Assembly (NCBI GenBank): GCA_027382625.1
Contig: JAJKFJ010021735.1
Location: 62,001 to 126,000, forward strand
DNA length: 64,000 nt
Direction of reading: 5' to 3'
Source: Tetmemena sp. SeJ-2015
Taxonomy: Eukaryota > Ciliophora > Spirotrichea > Sporadotrichida > Oxytrichidae
Shown here: piece after piece, positions 49,371 through 61,295 of the stretch
Layout of the letters: the number at the start of each line of letters is the position of its first letter
Numbering within the stretch: the stretch's first letter is position 1
Made by a program: the position numbers and the translations under genes
Notes under the pieces: generated by a model
The model's input: the letters and a program-made list of their open reading frames with translations, nothing else
Databases searched by the model: none
What the model was told of the DNA's origin: nothing

Positions 49371-49885
49371 TTTCACAAAATATATATTGCAAAATAAAAA
49401 TTAATATTTTAAAGGAGTGATAGAATTTTTATTTTTTTTAAGATTCAAATATTAAGAAAAGATATAATTAAGATAAAAAAAATTTCAAGTAATTTTTGTG
49501 TTTAGGTAGTATTTGACACTTTAAAATATGAAAATGATATTGATTTTAAGTTTCTATTTGGACTTCTAGTAACTGCAAAAAGATTATATGGAACTGCAGA
49601 AACATCATTCTCCAATTGCTTTACAATAATTATATTTATTTTTGAATTTAGTTTGTATTAAAAAATAGATTTTATAATAAAATTAGATTGAAAAATCTCC
49701 AACTTTATTTACTTTTACTGATTGCTAGATCGATATATTATAATAAGAGTTATCTCTCTATCGCATTTTAGAATGATAATTTTAAAGAGGGAGAGATAAT
49801 AATTTTTAAGAAAGCTTTAAAATAAAGTATTTACCCATAATAAATATATTTCAGATATAAATATCCTTCATATACAATATAAGAT
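49371..49885. other. AT-rich stretch, IES-like
   Basis: No clear frame. Very AT-rich, resembling germline-limited DNA between MDSs. Confidence 0.35.
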
Positions 49886-51309
49886 TATTACTAATTTAAG
49901 CTTGATTTAGCAAAACTTTTTTAAAATTAATTGCTGTTATTTTACGTTATCTATTATCTATCTGCTTTACCCTTGTAGATCATGAGTTTCCTGGCAGTTG
50001 AGAAAAGTGTCTATTTGGGACGATCTAGGGCTCATTCGATAGCTAATGCAAAATTAGGAGGACTTTATCCTGTGCAACGACCCTCTATCTGCTCTCCCGA
50101 TGGAGTTAACTGGACTTTAATGTGGCAGGTGCCAATTATTCATAAATGTAACCTCCTAATTAAATTGCCCTAAAAATTTGAGGATTTAGCCTCCATGCAC
50201 AGGATCATTATTTCTCCCCTTGAACTGCTCTTTCCATTGATACCCATATTGTAAAGGCTTTATATAAAAACTGAGTGTATTTATAGTTATATAATAAATG
50301 AGCTATTTAGCATAAATCTAGCAGCATTAAGCTCTCAAAATGGTTAACTTTTGATTTTTAAGAAGAAAAAAACTAAAATTATTTGAGCTATAATAAGGAA
50401 AAAATTTGTTTTTAGAGATGGAGCTCATAATATCTGACAAACAGAATGGTTTTTATAAATTATTTAAAAGTTAGAATGTTATAAATCACTTTTTTCAAAT
50501 TAATTAGGTTAACTGTCAATTAATTAAAAAACTTTTACCCTCGGGGGGTTCGAACGACCGTCCTCCAATCATTAATCAGACTTCGCCCCGCTCAATGGTG
50601 TTCCTACAATTGAGTCTGATTAATGATTGGAGGACGGTCGTTCGAACCCCCCGAGGGTAAAAGTTTTTTAATTAATTGACAGTTAACCTAATTAATTTGA
50701 AAAAAGTGATTTATAACATTCTAACTTTTAAATAATTTATAAAAACCATTCTGTTTGTCAGATATTATGAGCTCCATCTCTAAAAACAAATTTTTTCCTT
50801 ATTATAGCTCAAATAATTTTAGTTTTTTTCTTCTTAAAAATCAAAAGTTAACCATTTTGAGAGCTTAATGCTGCTAGATTTATGCTAAATAGCTCATTTA
50901 TTATATAACTATAAATACACTCAGTTTTTATATAAAGCCTTTACAATATGGGTATCAATGGAAAGAGCAGTTCAAGGGGAGAAATAATGATCCTGTGCAT
51001 GGAGGCTAAATCCTCAAATTTTTAGGGCAATTTAATTAGGAGGTTACATTTATGAATAATTGGCACCTGCCACATTAAAGTCCAGTTAACTCCATCGGGA
51101 GAGCAGATAGAGGGTCGTTGCACAGGATAAAGTCCTCCTAATTTTGCATTAGCTATCGAATGAGCCCTAGATCGTCCCAAATAGACACTTTTCTCAACTG
51201 CCAGGAAACTCATGATCTACAAGGGTAAAGCAGATAGATAATAGATAACGTAAAATAACAGCAATTAATTTTAAAAAAGTTTTGCTAAATCAAGCTTAAA
51301 TTAGTAATA
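49886..51309. repeat. 697-bp inverted repeat with 30-nt spacer
   Basis: Left arm 49886-50582 and right arm 50613-51309 are exact reverse complements as far as I can check by eye; the spacer is 50583-50612. Each arm carries the same open frames. One points inward (MSFLAVEKSVYLGRSRAHSI..., 134 codons with UAR as Gln, 49982-50386 on plus and mirrored 50809-51213 on minus). The other points outward (QWKEQFKGRNNDPVHGGQIL...). I see no target-site duplication at the outer edges and no transposase. It could be a fold-back element, a palindromic duplication of an MDS, or an assembly or read fold-back artefact. Confidence 0.9.
50588..50670 (+). other. tRNA-like pol III-type motif at repeat centre
   Basis: The spacer and start of the right arm contain GCTCAATGG (A-box-like), a possible D-stem CTCAA/TTGAG, then CGTTCGAACCC (one mismatch to the B box) and a TTTTTT run at 50663. 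T-stem pairing is poor, so this is at best a tRNA-derived relic. Confidence 0.25.
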
Positions 51310-52004
51310 TCAATAATTTTTAGAGCTAAAAAAATAATTATATATTTTTTGCCGAGATAAGGGAATATTGCTATTTTCATATAGTCTAGGCAATCTATCG
51401 ACGATACCTGTTCTTCTTTAAATTTGGTCTATTACACCAGAGCCGTGTGCAATAGTGACTGGATTTAGAATAATTACTCTTCAATATTAATAAATACATT
51501 TTTGAATTTTAGAATGCTTTCGGAATTTGATAAGGGATTTCTATTCACAATTCTCTGTAAGGTATCTCTTTATTAATATTGCAAACATATTAAATAAATT
51601 TAAAGAGGCCAAAAAGAATGTTGAGAGTTAAATTCAAAGCTGCATAATTTAGTTATTAAGTAAGAATTCACTCTAAATGTATGTAAAATGAAGTCAAAGA
51701 ACGGAAAAAATTAAACTTTCAAAAATATTGAATTGCAATTAGTTCAGCAATATAAGAGAACTGCTTTATTTAAACTTTTACAAATTTAAAAGTAAAATAC
51801 CTCAACAAGACTCTTGACTATTCTTCATTATTGATGAGAAAACTCATTGCAGATCGAGGAGCAAGATCATTAAAGGCGGGTGCCCTTTAGAATTAGTTGA
51901 ATCTCGTGTAGTAGATAGAACTTTAAGATGAGATTGGTTAATTTTATTAATTTGGAGCTGCGTTTGAGTTGCTTAAAATTCCTCTATCTACCTAAAAAAT
52001 TTGA
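51310..52004. other. Spacer
   Basis: No supported gene. A slightly GC-richer patch at 51370-51470 has no interpretable frame. Confidence 0.35.
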
Positions 52005-54298
52005 TCAGTTTGAGCTACTGTGGAAATTATCATTCAAATTATTTTAATAAATTTGTACTGCCCTTTCCTGTTAAGTTTGGGGAATTTACGAGCTAATTAT
52101 TAAAATAAAGCTTGCCGTTAAATCCTGAAAAGCCCCCATAATTCTTTCAGGTTAATTAGTACTACTTGAAGCATCTAAATTCGAACGAACATCCTCCTCG
52201 ACTAGACTTTGATCAGAGGTGGGTGAGTGCATCTAAAAATGGCTTGTGCGAAGCAATCTGGAAGGAGGGCTTTCTGGAGGTGTACGCACCCTTTGAAGAT
52301 AGTTCATGCTCCTGCCATGAGCAAAAGTCATCCTGGTTCTACGATATCGTCTGTTAAGTTATCCTTCACGTGCGGCTTAGGGAACTAGATCTTGCTTATT
52401 AAGCTTCTCCTGCAATAGACTCGTTATCATTTCCAGCCTCGAGGGTGATTTCTTCACTGTCGGAGTAAATGAATCCCGACCTCAGTGCGTCAAAAAGCGG
52501 CTACCTCTCTGCTCTTGAACTACTTTAAAATGGAGAATCACTCTGCTCGCTATCTATATTAATACCGTGAGACACGAAAGATTCACCAGAGGAGCTATAA
52601 TCTATAGTCACAGAAAATTAATCAGAAGACTCTTGTTCATCCTAATCTTCTATAAGTACATCATCATCTTCTGACTAATCCTCTTAGACTTCTTCATCCT
52701 CGATAGACTAGTTTTGTGACATCTCTTGGATAGCCGAATCTTCAACATAGATGGAAATTAATAGAGTAATCAATTTTAGTGAAATAAAAATTCGCTAAAA
52801 TTAAATGAAAGAGATCATAGAATGAATAATTCTATGACTCTTCATTTCTATGACATTCCCCCCTATAATTAAGATTCCATTAGCACTAAATGCCTGCAAA
52901 TATCTTTCAAAGAAATAATTAAAGGATATAAATCATAAATTAATTTTAGCTTACATTTCTTAAAAATGATGATTGTTTTTGCTTATATTAGAGAAGGTCT
53001 AATTCATTCTCTATTCGCTTGGACTTTGATAGGCTTCGAAGGGCTCCACGCTTTGACTCTCATCAGATCTCTCGAATATAGTATCCAGATTATGCGAATC
53101 CGAGAATAGTTAAAGACAAAAGAATTATTTAATAAATGAGAAGAAGCAAATGAATAAGGATTATCTCTAATTGCCTCCCAAGAAGGTAGCATAACATCAA
53201 AACTTTCAGCAAGCAAGCATTATAGTAAATAAATATATTATGATCGCAAGAAAAGGATCCTCAAAATAATAATTGACTATATTTCTTTTTAAAATGATTT
53301 TTTATCAAAGAAAGATGATCTTTCATTGAAGGTATTTTACTCTGGATTATTCCATCTTTGACTTAAAGTAAATCGTGATTATCTGAAGAATTTATATGGC
53401 CTTATAGGATGTCTATATATTTAAAAATAATTCTTCTGGAGATGGAATGGCTTCATTCCCAGAAAGAACGGGATTCTGTTTGTTCTCTTTCATTAGAAAA
53501 TTAAATTAGATTATAAGGAAATATTTTCAAATATATATTTTAGATGAAGAAAAAAAGTATTTATAATTTTTATATCAACCACTCAGCCACGATTTTTAAA
53601 AAAATAGGATTGACTGTCTGAATAATAAGGATGAGACTGATTATAATTTTTAAAGGCATTGTGAGGATATTATTAGCTCTTTTGGAAGCCTTAGTTTTAC
53701 TATAACTCCTTTTTATAAAAGGTAATTTCCTTAATTCTTACTTCATCATTTTTAAATTAGCCCCCTCAACTGGCATTATCAAGTAAATTCAAAGTACAGA
53801 TCTAAGAATAAGATGATATAAAGACAAAAATGCCGACATTTTCTTATCGTAAAATTGAAAATCAAATCCAAAATTTGATATAATTCTATTTTTAATAGAA
53901 TAATTTAACTTTATTGTTCTCTTCTAGATTGAAACTCGTAATAGCAAGCATTCTTATATAATTAAAAATTCTGGCTCTTTCTTGTCTAGGTGAGTTTGGC
54001 GCTCTATCTTGCTCCACTTCATCTCTCAAATCAGTGAGATCTCTAATTTGACTAGGATTAAGAATTACTCCCCGCCTTCTATAAAATAATCTTTGCATGT
54101 TCAAGGCAGTCATTTACATTGGAATTAGAAAATGATAATAATTTAATATGGAGATCTAGCAACTTGCGGTTAGTTTAACAGTTCTGAAAAAGGAGATGGT
54201 ATTCTTTCGAGAGCTGCACTCTGCAAAGCTCTCTGATCTGAGGAAGAGACAGAATTGGTCGTATTTTACGCATTGGGTGGTTGTTGTTGTTCACTCAT
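52005..54298 (-). CDS. Unknown protein, polar with acidic and Arg-rich parts
   Basis: Start ATG at 54298 (MSEQQQPPNAQNTTNSVSSS). Coding segments follow on the minus strand: NMQRLFYRRRGVILNPSQIR and RAPNSPRQERARIFNYIRML (about 54110-53890), NPVLSGNEAIPSPEELF (53480), FDVMLPSWEAIRDNPYSF and ERSDESQSVEPFEAYQSPSE (53210-53010). A strongly acidic stretch (SIEDEEVQEDQSEDDDVLIE, 52720-52650) comes next, then an Arg/Ser/Pro-rich end (RVRTPPESPPSRLLRTSHFQ) with TGA at 52005. Pieces are separated by AT-rich, IES-like gaps of 100-300 bp whose pointers I did not resolve. Not recognised. The plus-strand frame at 52166-52357 is the shadow of its C-terminal part. Confidence 0.5.
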
Positions 54299-54430
54299 TT
54301 TTAATTTTTGACTAATTAAGCAACAAAAGAGTATTCTCCTCCTTTTTAATTAATTGATTATAAACTTTAGAAACAATAAATAGCTCACTGATGAGATGAA
54401 AGTAAACGGAATATAGAGAACGAAATTACA

Positions 54431-56040
54431 TCAGTCTAAAGAAAGCATCAATATGGATTAATTAAAGTAGATTGCTTGGCTTTCTGCGGAGCAGAACCCT
54501 ATAAAGATTTGTATCACCTTGAATTTTATTATACTTTAAGTTCTGATATGAAGCATAAAAAAATATTATGAGATATATTCAAAATTTAAGCCACTAGAAT
54601 TATCTAGTAATCCTTTTAGTCCCAGGAACCCTTAGATTTTATTTTAACAGATAGTCTCATACTGCTTCCTTTCGAATCTTCCATGACTACTTCGCCTGTA
54701 GTTTATCTATTCAGGAGCCAAGAATTCATAATTATAAGAGAGACAAAAAAGAATTTAAAATTAATTCCTGTCCAAAGGTAGTTTGAATATAAATTTACAC
54801 TATTTTCTCGTTATCGTGAGTAACTTCTATCTTTCTTATTTACTCCTCGGAATTCCTGAAACAACGGCAGTTGGTGCAACTTTAATCGTGACTCTTAAAA
54901 TATATGTTGTGTAGTCACATTTATAAATCTTTTAGTCAAAATAAGAGTCTTCAATTTAAGCAATTTAAGGGATAGCGGGCAATTATATCTTATCAGAGGT
55001 CACAGTTTTACTTTAGTCCTTGCTGTTGTTAATAGTGAGAAAGACCTATATTCAAATAAAATTGGGAAGTTATCCGCCACTCTAGCAAATTCAGTTTCGG
55101 TGCAGGGAGAGGTGTAAAGCGAGCTCATGTTCTCGATAGGCGTTTTTTATTTAGAAGCGGAGTCACTTGCTTCAGAGAGACTTATCTCAATAAGCTTAGA
55201 ACTTGATATAGCAAAATAATATACTATAAATACTTGAGTATGACTTGTAGGAGTTAAAAGATCTGACATTCATCTGCTCTGATTCGACATCAAGAGCAAA
55301 TAAATTGCTATCACTAAATTCGAAACTATCCTCTTCCTATCTTAAAATTATTAATGCTTATAGTATAATTAAAAAATTAACTCTTTAGATTGAAGGTATG
55401 TAGAGGGGTGAAAAAATATACTATGAATAACTCTTTTGACCTTCAATGCGTAAATTCTATTTTTAGATGGTTTTCTTTTATTCTCTAAAATACGTCCTGT
55501 CTCTCTCCTTTAGATTCAGGTCCAAAGTAAAATTTGCCACCTCCACGAAGCAATTTAAAAAGGCTGAGATGGAAAATTATTTAGAAGCTGTTATTTGAGC
55601 AGATGGAGAATGTTAGGAACTGCTTGCTCTTAGGCTCTTAGCAAATCATCAAGAAGACCAATCAGTCCTAATTCTTCCTCTTCATTTCTTCTTCCGAAGA
55701 TCAATCCAACTTAAAATTATTGAAGATGAGCATTAAAATATTTTGACTTGACTTGTGATGAAAGAATCCCCGCAATCAATCCCTTTTTGGTTTAAATGAC
55801 GTTTCATATGGTTAAAACTGTTGAATAAAATAAAAATAATCTCTCGTGGCTTGTGCTCTATTGATGCTAGTATTTTGAAATCGATTGGCTTCTGTAAGTA
55901 TCCAAGCTCGTGTCTTCATCCGGTCCAACTTTCTCAGTGAGATTTTTATTCCTTGAAAATAGGGCGTTAGTTTGTATTCTAGAGGCGTTTATCGCGGCTT
56001 TATTATTGAAGGAGAGTAAACGAAGGTCGTTTCAGCGAAT
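54431..56040 (-). CDS. Unknown protein in several MDSs
   Basis: Coding pieces in order on the minus strand: RIQTNALFSRNKNLTEKVGP (about 55990), IFGRRNEEEELGLIGLLDDL with LRAQEQAVPNILHLLKQQLL (55720-55560), GGGKFYFGPESKGERQDVFQ (55540), IEISLSEASDSASKQKTPIE and SSLYTSPCTETEFARVADNF (55190-55070), and DYTTYILRVTIKVAPTAVVS (54920-54860). The C-terminal part down to TGA at 54431 is less certain. Start codon not found. IES pointers were not fixed. The composition is that of a soluble protein; no family recognised. Confidence 0.45.
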
Positions 56041-56579
56041 TTTTAATGTCTTTTTTCTATTTCTAACTTGACTTAGAAAAACGTTATAAATCGGTTGAAT
56101 CCCTATTGCAGATTATAGACAATCATAATTTTAAGTAATTTAGATACCTGAGAATCTGTCGGTGCAATCGAAAAAATTTCCTTATTCAAATAAAATAGTT
56201 TAAACATGTTAGTAAAAAAAACTATAGTTTCGATAATTGAAAGTATTATTCATAATACATAAATTGCGACAACAATATTTATATTTAAAAATTATAGAAA
56301 TTTATAAATTTCCCATTGGAGATTAGCTCTTAGAAGGTTACTTGAAACGAGTAGTGAGAAAATGTGATTAGTATCTTTAAGTTTATTGAATTAATAAAAA
56401 AGATTCGGATATTTAAGATTACTTTCTCAATTTATTTATGATTCACTGAGTATCAACAATATGAAAATTGTTTTCAATTTTTAACTTTTCTTTATTCTTA
56501 TATCTTGCAATATAACTATTGTTGTATTGAGCCACTAATTCAGTAACTATTCACAATAAATATGGATTTGATATTAAGA

Positions 56580-56590
56580 TCCGCTCATCT
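56580..56590 (-). other. Scrambling pointer, donor side (11 bp)
   Basis: AGATGAGCGGA on the minus strand at the end of the receiver's first half. The identical sequence on the plus strand at 61086-61096 opens the second half. Confidence 0.92.
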
Positions 56591-59500
56591 ATGGCATCTG
56601 ATTGTCTACTATGATGAGTTTGTAGGGAGAGTGGTTCGAACATTTTGCATCCCGGCCTGGGGTAAAAAAGTTGCACTAAAACGTGCTCTCAAAATTTTGC
56701 TCAATCGTTTGGAGTGCTTGAATAGGGTCGAAGGATTTGTCAATGTCTACCACCTCAAGCTATTGGAGCATACCAGCTCAAGAAAATTTTAAATAGAAAA
56801 TTCATCTTTAAAATTAAGATGAGGACATTAAAAGGATCGTCGTCTATAACTATCAGTTACGGGTGATGGCAAAGCACAGTTTCTTAATTTAAATAGATAA
56901 TTCATTATGTTTTGTTTTGTTTTTATATGGAATTAATTAGGAATCGGGATTTAAGCAGTTGAAAAACTATGGGATTGAGGAGCATTTGAAGTCTGAAAAG
57001 TATTGTTGATAAAGATTTGAATGTTAGTTGCTCGTTCTTCTTCTCTTTCAGGATTTTGGTTTATGCTTTCTCTGTACTCGCATCTTCTACTTCAATGTTT
57101 GCAAACGGCTGATTATTGAATGTTAGAGTTCATTTATTTTTCTTATTATATTTAGAATATAATTTAAGATGGTTCTTATTTCTATAATTAATTTCTATGA
57201 GAAAATTAGTCTGAGGGATATAAATTTATGCTTACTATGATAAATCTTCTACTATAATTGAGGTAAGCATTTGAAAATTTAGGTTTAATTAACTTTTAAA
57301 ATTTAGTTTTAGCATTTAAATACATAGTCCTGAAATTTGATGTCATTAATTGCGATAGAGCCCTCATCAAATTCTTATGAGGTTAGACTGACCGTGCCTG
57401 TGTTTAAAAGCGGAGGCATTGAGACTAGAAGACTCATTCTTTTCTGGCTATTTGCTTTGCTCTATCTTATTTTAACTCACCATATTATAAAGGAATTGAT
57501 TAATAAATCTCCTATTATCATTTTGCGTTAAGATATGACTTTTGCCTTTGAAGAGTATTTACTCATGAGCCTGATTCTCTAAAATTTATAGAAGTGAGGG
57601 GCCGACCTTTGGTGTCTAACCTCTTCCGCTCTTTACCTTAACTCTTTAACTTTTACTTCTTTGCCTCCGAGACTTTGGTAAAAAAAGTTAACACTATACC
57701 AAAAATCTAACTTCTAATCTCTGAATTAGAAGAAGCGCGATTCACTTTAAGAACTCACTCTTGAAGAGTCTAGAAATGTGACTTTGCTGTCTTCATCGTT
57801 AGGAAAATTACAATATTTACAGATAATATTTCGCAATTATCGTTATTGTAGAACCTTCGATTGTTACTTTAGTTCGCACGGAGGAATTGAGAACTTTGGT
57901 TTTGAGAGTACGGCAGCTCCACTGTAAATTTCGAACCCACTCCAACTTAAGACTTAACTTATAAAGATCCACCCAGGGCCTACGCTAAATTCTTGGAGAT
58001 TGTCAATCCTAAACCACAACCCTCCTTATTCAAGTTTCTATTCTCCATGATCTTCACATAAAAAAAAACATTATAAAACTCTATAAGCGTTGAACAGTTG
58101 ATATTGGTCTTCTTGAGAAATCCCTACTCCAGAATCTTCCACCGAAATTTATACTCTTGACTTGCTCTGGCTTAATTGAGCTTTAATCCTGACGTAGCCT
58201 TTGTAAAATTAGAAATTCTATTCAAAAACATCATAATCTATATCAATATCATAATTTCATAAGTATCATCATGATTAATTTTGTGGGTGTATTTAATACC
58301 GTTGGATATTAGGTTAATAAGAATCTATCTGAGTCTATTTTAGTCGGTTTGAAATTTAGGGTTGAGATTTTGGGCTATGTGATAGGATAGCTCCAGTCCC
58401 TTAGCTTCTGCCTTGAAAGATAGCACCTCGATGCAGTCCTTGATTATTTGCTCTAAGCAAATTTAGTCTTTATTAGTCTGCAACTTTTAATTTTCCAGTT
58501 GCGAGTAGTCCAAAATGTCATTCACTAGGTAGAGCAGCAAGTTTGAGCAGTTTTTTGCCGTGTGGTAGTACTGAGCCGCTGAAGAGTTTGGAGGGATGCT
58601 GCTCTTCATTAAATTAGGATTATAAGTAGTGTAAGAGAAGAAAGTAAGTAAATCAATCAATTAGATTAAATCGAGAGAGGTCAAAATTGCACCGAGCGGA
58701 TTTCTAAACTCATGTGCGGCCTGGGCAAAAGCTTAGGTCTTGTAGAGGGTGAGATTCTTTTAGCGTTCTAATTCGACCCAGTGAGACATGTCTCTGACTG
58801 TTGTGATGACTAAAGATTCGCTTCCGGCTTCGATGACCTGAGAAAACACCTAAAGCATTTTTACTCCGGATTGTTCCATACTTGGCCGACTGATAAGTTT
58901 GAAAAAGACACCTTCGTTTGCCATCTGTAGAACTAATTACTCCTGCTTAGCGCTTCTCTTCATCCAATTAAATGGGATAAAGAATATTTTCGACTTATAG
59001 ATTTGAGGATAGATGTTTCTGCAACTTGATATGAGTTCGGTTGAGGAGGCTTCCACGAACTTCTCTTTGAATTAATTTTTATCTATTTTGGCCTTATGAA
59101 AATGGTTTATTAAACTCTTCTATTATAAGTCTTCAAACCCTTCCTCAGATTTCATTTGGCTATTTTTCTCCCTTGAAGACTTCTTATCCTTTATATATGA
59201 GATAGATATATAAGCAAATTTTATTTTTTAATGTTTCTCCTCTTTTTTGCAACTGAGGATGCGGCACATTATTTTATAATTTAATGGATTAAAATCTACA
59301 TATTAGAGCAAGTCTTGGAGCAAGTAGCTTTTAAATTAAGTTTACCACTCTTTCCATTTTATTTTCCAGATGCAAGGTTGCTCTGTTGAGTGATTTTATT
59401 ATCTTATAAATGGCGAACGAAGAATAAAAATGTTTTAAGTAAATTTATTTTTATCGTGGAGAGATTCTTGCTGGAAATCGAAAATGTGATTTATTCTCTG

Positions 59501-60856
59501 ATTATGGAAAATGATTTCCTTATTAGCCGATATCGCTATCCCGTCGTGGTGAGAACGCACCAAGGAATGGAAAATTTTTAGCAGCTGCTTCTGATTGTAT
59601 TTCTCCTGAAATAGATACCTATCTTTAGATGCTCAATTTATAAATCGCATATAGAAAATGTTAAGCTTATATTCCAGCGTAGATGTATATAAAAGCAAAG
59701 CATACCACCAAATACGCGTTGGACTTGACTTTATAACTTATTTTTCATATTCCTATTACAGAATTTAATTGACGAATTGAAAAGGATCCTTAAACCAAAA
59801 GTAAGAGCGAGTGACAATATATACCAAGTCTAATACGTAGACAGCTAGGAGTTTTTTGCGACAGTAACTTACTGTGGCCATTTGAGCGATGATGGCACAA
59901 CAAGCTGTCATAGCGTCCACGTGATCATCTTAAGGGAAGCTGTTCACAGAATTTTCCATGACATTTATAACTATCATAAGACTCTGGATGCAGGAAAAAT
60001 ACATTGCGAAATGCTCCCACTTTAAAGTCAAAATTAATTCTATCTAATATATTTATAGTCAGCAAGTAAACTAATACAGTATATGAGTTTATTAAAAAAT
60101 ATTTAACACAATTTATATTGAGGCCTGGACAAAAAGTGTAGCAATAAATATTCCGATTTCATAGACTGCTCTCTATCTCTCATTAAACAAATAGATCTTG
60201 TACACATTCAAACTTCAAATAAGTAGTTAGATAAGATAAAAATGAAATATTTATTTTCCTATTAAATTCGAATACCTTTTGTTCTATGCAATTGTTTATT
60301 TTTTATCTTATTTTTCTTACAAATTTAGATGATTGACTACTCAAAATATTACTACCAAGATAAGTGTCTCAAAGAAAGTTAATTTGGCGCAGGCTATAAT
60401 TTTCTTGTGCAGATATTTTTTGAATTGGCTTTCGAACTCTGTATTTTAGAATTTCTAACATATTTTATCTGACTAAGTGCTTTCAAATACTCTTTCCATT
60501 ATTGATAAAAGAAAAGAATTACTACATACATGCATATATTGAATTGATTTCAAACCAGTTTCAATGATAAAATCTTCCCCTCAGTTTTTGATAAACAATA
60601 AATTAGAATTTAATATATTCGTAAATATAGCACATTAGATATATCCTGAGGCTAATCCCTAAGATTAGCGCTTTTTTCCTAATTCAGCTAATAAAATATT
60701 TCCAATTAAATATTTTTAGAGCTTTAACTAAGTGCTGGTATAGTTAATGATCCAATTTGATGCGTCATAGTTTTGTAGGTTGTTGCCGCTGTAGTCGACT
60801 GGGTTGTTTTGGTTGGTGGAAGTTTCAATGGGTGAGTTGCTGTCAGTGGGTAACAT
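56580..60856 (-). CDS. Hybrid sensor histidine kinase, all but the last MDS
   Basis: Membrane sensor, PAS, HisKA, HATPase, linker, receiver (first half). Start MLPTDSNSPIETSTNQNNP at 60856. Membrane segments lie at about 60465-60330 (FKKYLHKKIIACAKL) and 60010-59760 (ATVSYCRKKLLAVYVLDLVY). The PAS-like domain is at 59630-59470 (SLVRSHHDGIAISANKEIIF). The phospho-accepting His is in AQAAHEFRNPLGAILTSLDL (about 58710). The N box is NRLRQILINLISNGIKY, G1 is EDSGVGISQED and G2 is EGCGLGLTISKNLAQALGG. The receiver starts LIVIDDDPFNVLIL (about 56845) and reaches the phospho-acceptor Asp in LIIVDNQMPQMSG, where this strand's copy ends in the pointer AGATGAGCGGA at 56580-56590. The remaining half is on the other strand at 61086. 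Two-component phosphorelay protein; the enzyme looks active. Confidence 0.92.
58229..58272 (-). other. IES, pointer ATGATG (38 nt)
   Basis: Plus-strand CATCAT at 58229 and 58267. Removal gives INHDVFEQNFQFYKGYVRIK between the N and G1 boxes. Confidence 0.85.
58608..58671 (-). other. IES, pointer ATTTAAT (57 nt)
   Basis: Plus-strand ATTAAAT at 58608 and 58665. Removal gives LTSLDLMKSSIPPNSSAAQ inside HisKA. Confidence 0.85.
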
Positions 60857-61085
60857 CTTAATCTTTATGGTGGTGAGAGTCTCTATTAATATTCTTTTAT
60901 TAAGGATGCTATAATATTTTGATAGTAATTTGCTCTTCGAAAGACCTTTCAAATTAGCAAGATAAAGTTATTAGACACTATCATGCGCACGTTAAATTAA
61001 TTTATAACTTTCTGAAAAACATTCCTAATATTTAGCCACTACGAAAATTAAACCTTGAATTTTTAGGATTTAGAATATGAATAAA

Positions 61086-61295
61086 AGATGAGCGGACTAG
61101 AACTTGCTCAGTTGGTGCGGTAAAAGCAAGAGAAGGGCGAGTTATCCTTCTTACTCGAGATTGATGCTCTTGACAGGCAGCGATAAACTACTAACAGATC
61201 CAGTGTGTCTCAAGGTTTTTGACTTTATATTCTTGAAACCCATTAGCTCCGATGACTTAAAGGAGGTGCTCATTCAAGCTTAGATTATTTAATGA
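61086..61295 (+). CDS. Last MDS of the hybrid histidine kinase (receiver C-half), inverted
   Basis: Plus-strand segment that begins with the pointer AGATGAGCGGA and reads MSGLELAQLVRQKQEKGEL, then LMLLTGSDKLLTDP and VFDFIFLKPISSDDLKEVLI, with TGA at 61293. LTGSDK is the beta4 strand and KP in FLKPI contains the conserved receiver lysine. By itself it lacks the Asp pocket, which is on the minus strand at 56.6-56.8 kb. A 1-nt register change near 61145-61165 suggests a further tiny IES (for example pointer TC) or a sequence error. Confidence 0.9.

Noticed and set aside
49982..50386. Inward ORF of the inverted repeat as a confirmed gene
   Set aside because: The outward strand is equally open and neither product is recognisable, so I keep it only as part of the repeat description.
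52166..52357. Plus-strand ORF with Trp and Cys (SNEHPPRLDFDQRWV...)
   Set aside because: The minus strand has a longer, Gln-using frame (RVRTPPESPPSRLLR...) continuous with the neighbouring coding segments.
56562..57009. Plus-strand ORF (MDLILRSAHLWHLIV...) as a separate gene
   Set aside because: The opposite strand encodes the receiver-domain motifs IDDDPFN and VDNQMPQMSG of the hybrid kinase, so the plus frame is a shadow.
57337..57600. Plus-strand hydrophobic ORF (RLILFWLFALLYLIL)
   Set aside because: Shadow of the polar, Gln-containing linker of the minus-strand kinase.
59390..60060. Plus-strand ORFs between kinase parts as a nested gene
   Set aside because: The minus strand here encodes the sensor (ATVSYCRKKLL) and PAS (HHDGIAISANKEIIF) of the kinase, matched by the second sensor copy.
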